The translations under genes and the position numbers were made by a program. Source: Glutamicibacter sp. PS (lineage in GTDB: Bacteria; Actinomycetota; Actinomycetes; Actinomycetales; Micrococcaceae). From it: a stretch of 64,000 nucleotides of DNA. Under the pieces are notes generated by a model that was not told where the DNA came from, searched no databases, and saw nothing but the letters and a program-made list of their open reading frames with translations. Every line of letters starts with the position of its first letter. Position 1 is the stretch's first letter. This document shows positions 61,531 to 64,000 of this stretch, piece after piece. Location: NCBI GenBank assembly GCA_031317595.1, contig JANCMB010000001.1, positions 2,102,971 through 2,166,970 on the forward strand, read 5' to 3'.

Positions 61531-62475
61531 CTAGTGCTTGGTAGCGCCGCCCTTGGCCCGGGCCTTCTTCACGGCCGTAATGGCGAACGCCAGCACGGTG
61601 CCTACAAGGATTCCCGCGATACATGAGAACGCCGTGTTGACGCACCAGCCAAGAAACGCACCGAATGCGCCGGTCGCATGATGGACGAGGTCCTCCAGAT
61701 GATGCACGAACCCATAAGGAGCGTGCCAACCTAATTCATCGAGCCCGGTGAGCAGTATGTGGCCACCTACCCACAACATTGCGATAACCCCAACCTTGCT
61801 CAGCACCGACATGATAATTGGCATCGCCTTGACCAATCCTCGACCAAAGCTTTGCGAAACCTTCGAGTCGCGCTGAGCCAACCGCAGACCCAGATCATCC
61901 ATTTTGACGATCAGCCCCACGGCTCCATACACCGCCACGGTCATTAACAGTGCGATGACAACAAGGATCGCGGTGCGCATCCAAAAATGCTGGTCAGCGA
62001 CTTCGTTCAGTGAGATCACCATGATTTCAGCCGAGAGCACGAGGTCTGTGCGCACGGCGGCCCCAATTATGGACTTCTCATCGCGCACGGCCTCGCCATG
62101 TTCGGCGTGGTGGCGTAAAATTCCGGCGGCTTCCAGTAGCTTCTCGGCGCCCTCAAAGACGAGGTAACAACCGCCGAGCATCAGAATCGGGGTCAACGCC
62201 CATGGTGCGAACTGCGACAGCAGCAACGCTAAGGGAAGGATGAAAACCAGCTTGTTGCGGATCGACCCAACGGCAATCTTCCAGATAATCGGAAGTTCTC
62301 GTTTGGGCGATATTCCTTCGACGTACTGCGGCGTCACTGCTGCATCGTCGATAACCACACCCATCGCCTTCGTGCTGGCCCGTCCCGCGCCAGCGGCAAT
62401 ATCGTCGATGGAAGCGGCAGTGATTTTCACTAGCGCCGCAATATCGTCAAGCAGTGCTACTAGACCACCGGCCAT
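61531..62475 (-). CDS. DUF808 membrane protein (YedI-like)
   Basis: The 314 residues fit DUF808: MAGGLVALLDDIAALVKITAASIDD at the N-terminus, KAMGVVIDDAAVTPQYV, and multiple TM helices in the C-terminal two thirds. YedI-type proteins are conserved but uncharacterised inner-membrane proteins. It ends 1 nt past the convergent GNAT gene. Confidence 0.93.
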   Translation of the reverse strand: MAGGLVALLDDIAALVKITAASIDDIAAGAGRASTKAMGVVIDDAAVTPQYVEGISPKRELPIIWKIAVGSIRNKLVFILPLALLLSQFAPWALTPILMLGGCYLVFEGAEKLLEAAGILRHHAEHGEAVRDEKSIIGAAVRTDLVLSAEIMVISLNEVADQHFWMRTAILVVIALLMTVAVYGAVGLIVKMDDLGLRLAQRDSKVSQSFGRGLVKAMPIIMSVLSKVGVIAMLWVGGHILLTGLDELGWHAPYGFVHHLEDLVHHATGAFGAFLGWCVNTAFSCIAGILVGTVLAFAITAVKKARAKGGATKH

Positions 62476-62629
62476 GTGCGTTCCTTTTCATAAAGTCGAC
62501 TCGTTGGTCCAATGGTACGTGGCCGTCTGCGGGTCAAGGTGTCACTAACGTGAAACAACACGCGCCAAAGCTCTCTGCCCAGGGCTCATCCAATGACATT
62601 CACAGCGTTTACAGCCAAAGAAGACAAAA

Positions 62630-62666
62630 AGAGGTCCTACATCCATATCTCGGATGTAGGACCTCT
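62630..62666 (-). terminator. Intrinsic terminator of tRNA-Thr
   Basis: A perfect 15-bp stem (62630-62644 with 62652-62666) carries a 7-nt loop. TTTTTG follows on the minus strand, 8 nt beyond the tRNA. Confidence 0.9.
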
Positions 62667-62673
62667 CACTCCG

Positions 62674-62747
62674 AGCCCCCTACCGGATTCGAACCGGTGA
62701 CCTGCTGTTTACAAGACAGCTGCTCTGGCCAGCTGAGCTAAGGAGGC
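62674..62747 (-). tRNA. tRNA-Thr (anticodon TGT)
   Basis: On the minus strand: acceptor GCCTCCT/AGGGGGC, D-stem GCTC/GAGC, anticodon stem CTGT/ACAG region with loop CTTGTAA (anticodon TGT), T-loop TTCGAAT and discriminator T (U73), as usual for bacterial tRNA-Thr. CCA is not encoded. Confidence 0.95.
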
Positions 62748-62801
62748 AAGCCCTCTAAGAATATCGGACGCCCCGCGACTCCGCGAATCGGTGAGCTTAA
62801 A

Positions 62802-62847
62802 TAGCGATGGGGAAGGACACCTTCACCGGTGGCCTCCCCCATCGCTA
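62802..62847 (-). terminator. Terminator after DsbA-like gene
   Basis: TAGCGATGGGG (62802-62812) pairs exactly with CCCCATCGCTA (62837-62847). It lies about 70 nt beyond the stop codon of the minus-strand gene. Confidence 0.75.
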
Positions 62848-62915
62848 GGGTGCGAGATCATGAGCGATATTTTACCCGACGCCCACCCGCTTGCTACAGA
62901 TATTTCAACTGAAAC

Positions 62916-63779
62916 TTAGGCATTCGCCTTGATCGCGGCCTCAACCTCGGTGACGAAGTCATCAGTTCCCAGCTGGAATTCCTTGCCCTGAATGTAGATG
63001 GTCGGCGTAGCGCGTACACCATCTGCCTGGGCGGCAGCGGTTGTGTATGCGACGAACGGACGGAAGTCGCCCTTATCGATGCAAGATTCCACCGCGTCAC
63101 TGGCTCCGCTGTCGCGAGCCATCTTGATCAACTCGGAGTTCTTCATTTCACCCTGGCTGTAATGTCCCCAGAGCGCCGCCACAAACTTCGTGTAGGCCTC
63201 AGGAGACTTATCGGCCACGCAGGCCAGTGCGTTAGCTCCACGCGAGGAGTAGTTGGTAGGTGAACCGCCATCTAGGAAGCCGACGTTACGGTACTCGACA
63301 GTTACCTTGCCATCTGCCAGCCAGTTGTTGATCTGCTCACCGTATGTCGCTTCGAATTCTGCACAGTGAATGCAATTCACGTCCACGTACATGGTGATGT
63401 TAACCGGTTCACCCTTTTTGCCAACGACAAGGTCACGAGGATCTGCCGGATCCTTTGGCGACTCAGGATCTTCGTCCGATGCCTTGACCATGCCGCTACC
63501 GGTTCCGCCTAAGGTGGTGGCAGAGGTAACGAGAATACCGCCTCCGTTGGTTCCACCGCTGGGAATGGCACCCTCTTCGGCAATCTTGCCATTGTTGTTT
63601 TGCACGATCAGCGCCACCACCAGAGCGATAACCACAACCACTGCGGCTAGGACGCCGAGTTTTACCATCAGCGATTTGCGCTTCTGTGAAGCCTCGAGTT
63701 GCGCCTGCCGCGCCGCGGCCTGAGCCCGTGCGTTCGCATTGCGCTCGGCCTTGGACGGGCGCTCGTTGTTCGATGCCAT
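62916..63779 (-). CDS. Membrane-anchored DsbA-like thioredoxin-fold protein
   Basis: The 287-residue protein has a basic, Ala/Arg/Lys-rich cytoplasmic start, one TM helix (about 38-62) and a Gly-rich linker. The extracytoplasmic DsbA/thioredoxin domain has the redox motif CIHC (VDVNCIHCAEFEATYG) and the cis-Pro segment GVRATPTIYIQG. It should act in disulfide exchange of secreted proteins. Additional Cys residues occur later in the domain. ATG at 63779. The 220 bp beyond it, up to the window end, hold its promoter region and no further gene I can support. Confidence 0.92.
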   Translation of the reverse strand: MASNNERPSKAERNANARAQAAARQAQLEASQKRKSLMVKLGVLAAVVVVIALVVALIVQNNNGKIAEEGAIPSGGTNGGGILVTSATTLGGTGSGMVKASDEDPESPKDPADPRDLVVGKKGEPVNITMYVDVNCIHCAEFEATYGEQINNWLADGKVTVEYRNVGFLDGGSPTNYSSRGANALACVADKSPEAYTKFVAALWGHYSQGEMKNSELIKMARDSGASDAVESCIDKGDFRPFVAYTTAAAQADGVRATPTIYIQGKEFQLGTDDFVTEVEAAIKANA

Positions 63780-64000
63780 AGGTATATACGGTCCTTTGGA
63801 ATATAACGATAATCAGAAAGCTTTCTTCAAGCTTAGCCAAAGACCTGGTGTCATTGCCCCGGAATCTTGTGAAAAACGCACCTTCACAGCAGCTACATAA
63901 GAATCGCCAACTGCTAGCAAAGTCCGCGGTACGGTAGCGGCACCGCGTAAATACAACCCGAAACAATAATTACGGTTTATTCTGCCTGTGAGCCCGTGTC

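Overview
The window comes from a high-G+C Gram-positive bacterium (Actinomycetota), most likely a Micrococcaceae/Micrococcales species of the Arthrobacter-Glutamicibacter type. The evidence is an IdeR/DtxR regulator with all classical metal ligands, DUF3027 and DUF3263 proteins, a LytR_C protein, a WXG100 protein, groEL behind two CIRCE elements without groES, c-di-AMP riboswitches in front of cell-wall peptidases, and frequent leaderless start codons. Almost everything looks chromosomal and housekeeping or catabolic. I found no prophage, CRISPR array or complete insertion sequence.

Layout. 1-1888 is the 3' part of an SMC-like JetC/MksB ATPase, followed by a strongly folded intergenic region. 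2170-5411 is a MacB-type ABC exporter. 5539-6818 is a metal-efflux CDF protein with its ArsR-type regulator. 6888-10789 carries DNA glycosylase Tag, an iron-linked siderophore-interacting protein, a thioesterase, an App1-like phosphatase and a flavin-fold protein. 10803-16290 is a likely glutarate catabolic island (aldehyde dehydrogenase, glutaryl-CoA dehydrogenase, PucR regulator, class III CoA-transferase). 16395-18422 is a MarR-controlled DHA2 drug exporter with two palindromic operators. A decayed insertion-sequence remnant lies at about 19384-19680.

20035-25607 groups a ThDP-dependent 2-ketoacid decarboxylase-like enzyme, an agmatinase-family ureohydrolase, a cupin-type XRE regulator and a sodium:solute symporter. 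This fits uptake and breakdown of a guanidino compound, possibly by the 2-ketoarginine route. 25696-33826 holds DinB, a ferritin-like/VIT1 iron transporter, a P4-type phosphatase, a LOG-family protein, a SWIM-SNF2 helicase and a small protein of unknown function. 34059-38759 is sucCD and pcrA. 39520-44079 holds tRNA-Arg, a ROK regulator, a NUDIX hydrolase, an ABC exporter and an HNH nuclease.

44303-46650 has NlpC/P60 and M23 peptidase genes, each under its own ydaO-type (c-di-AMP) riboswitch. Then follow ideR, serC, DUF3027, a cold-shock protein, a two-component system (50519-52765) with a perfect 21-bp tandem repeat in front, a WXG100 protein, a DUF4031-HD fusion, groEL, lytR_C, DUF3263, ung, a ThrE-like exporter, tRNA-Val, a GNAT acetyltransferase, DUF808, tRNA-Thr and a membrane-anchored DsbA-like thioredoxin. 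Many convergent gene pairs are separated by long, nearly perfect hairpins, or overlap at their stop codons.
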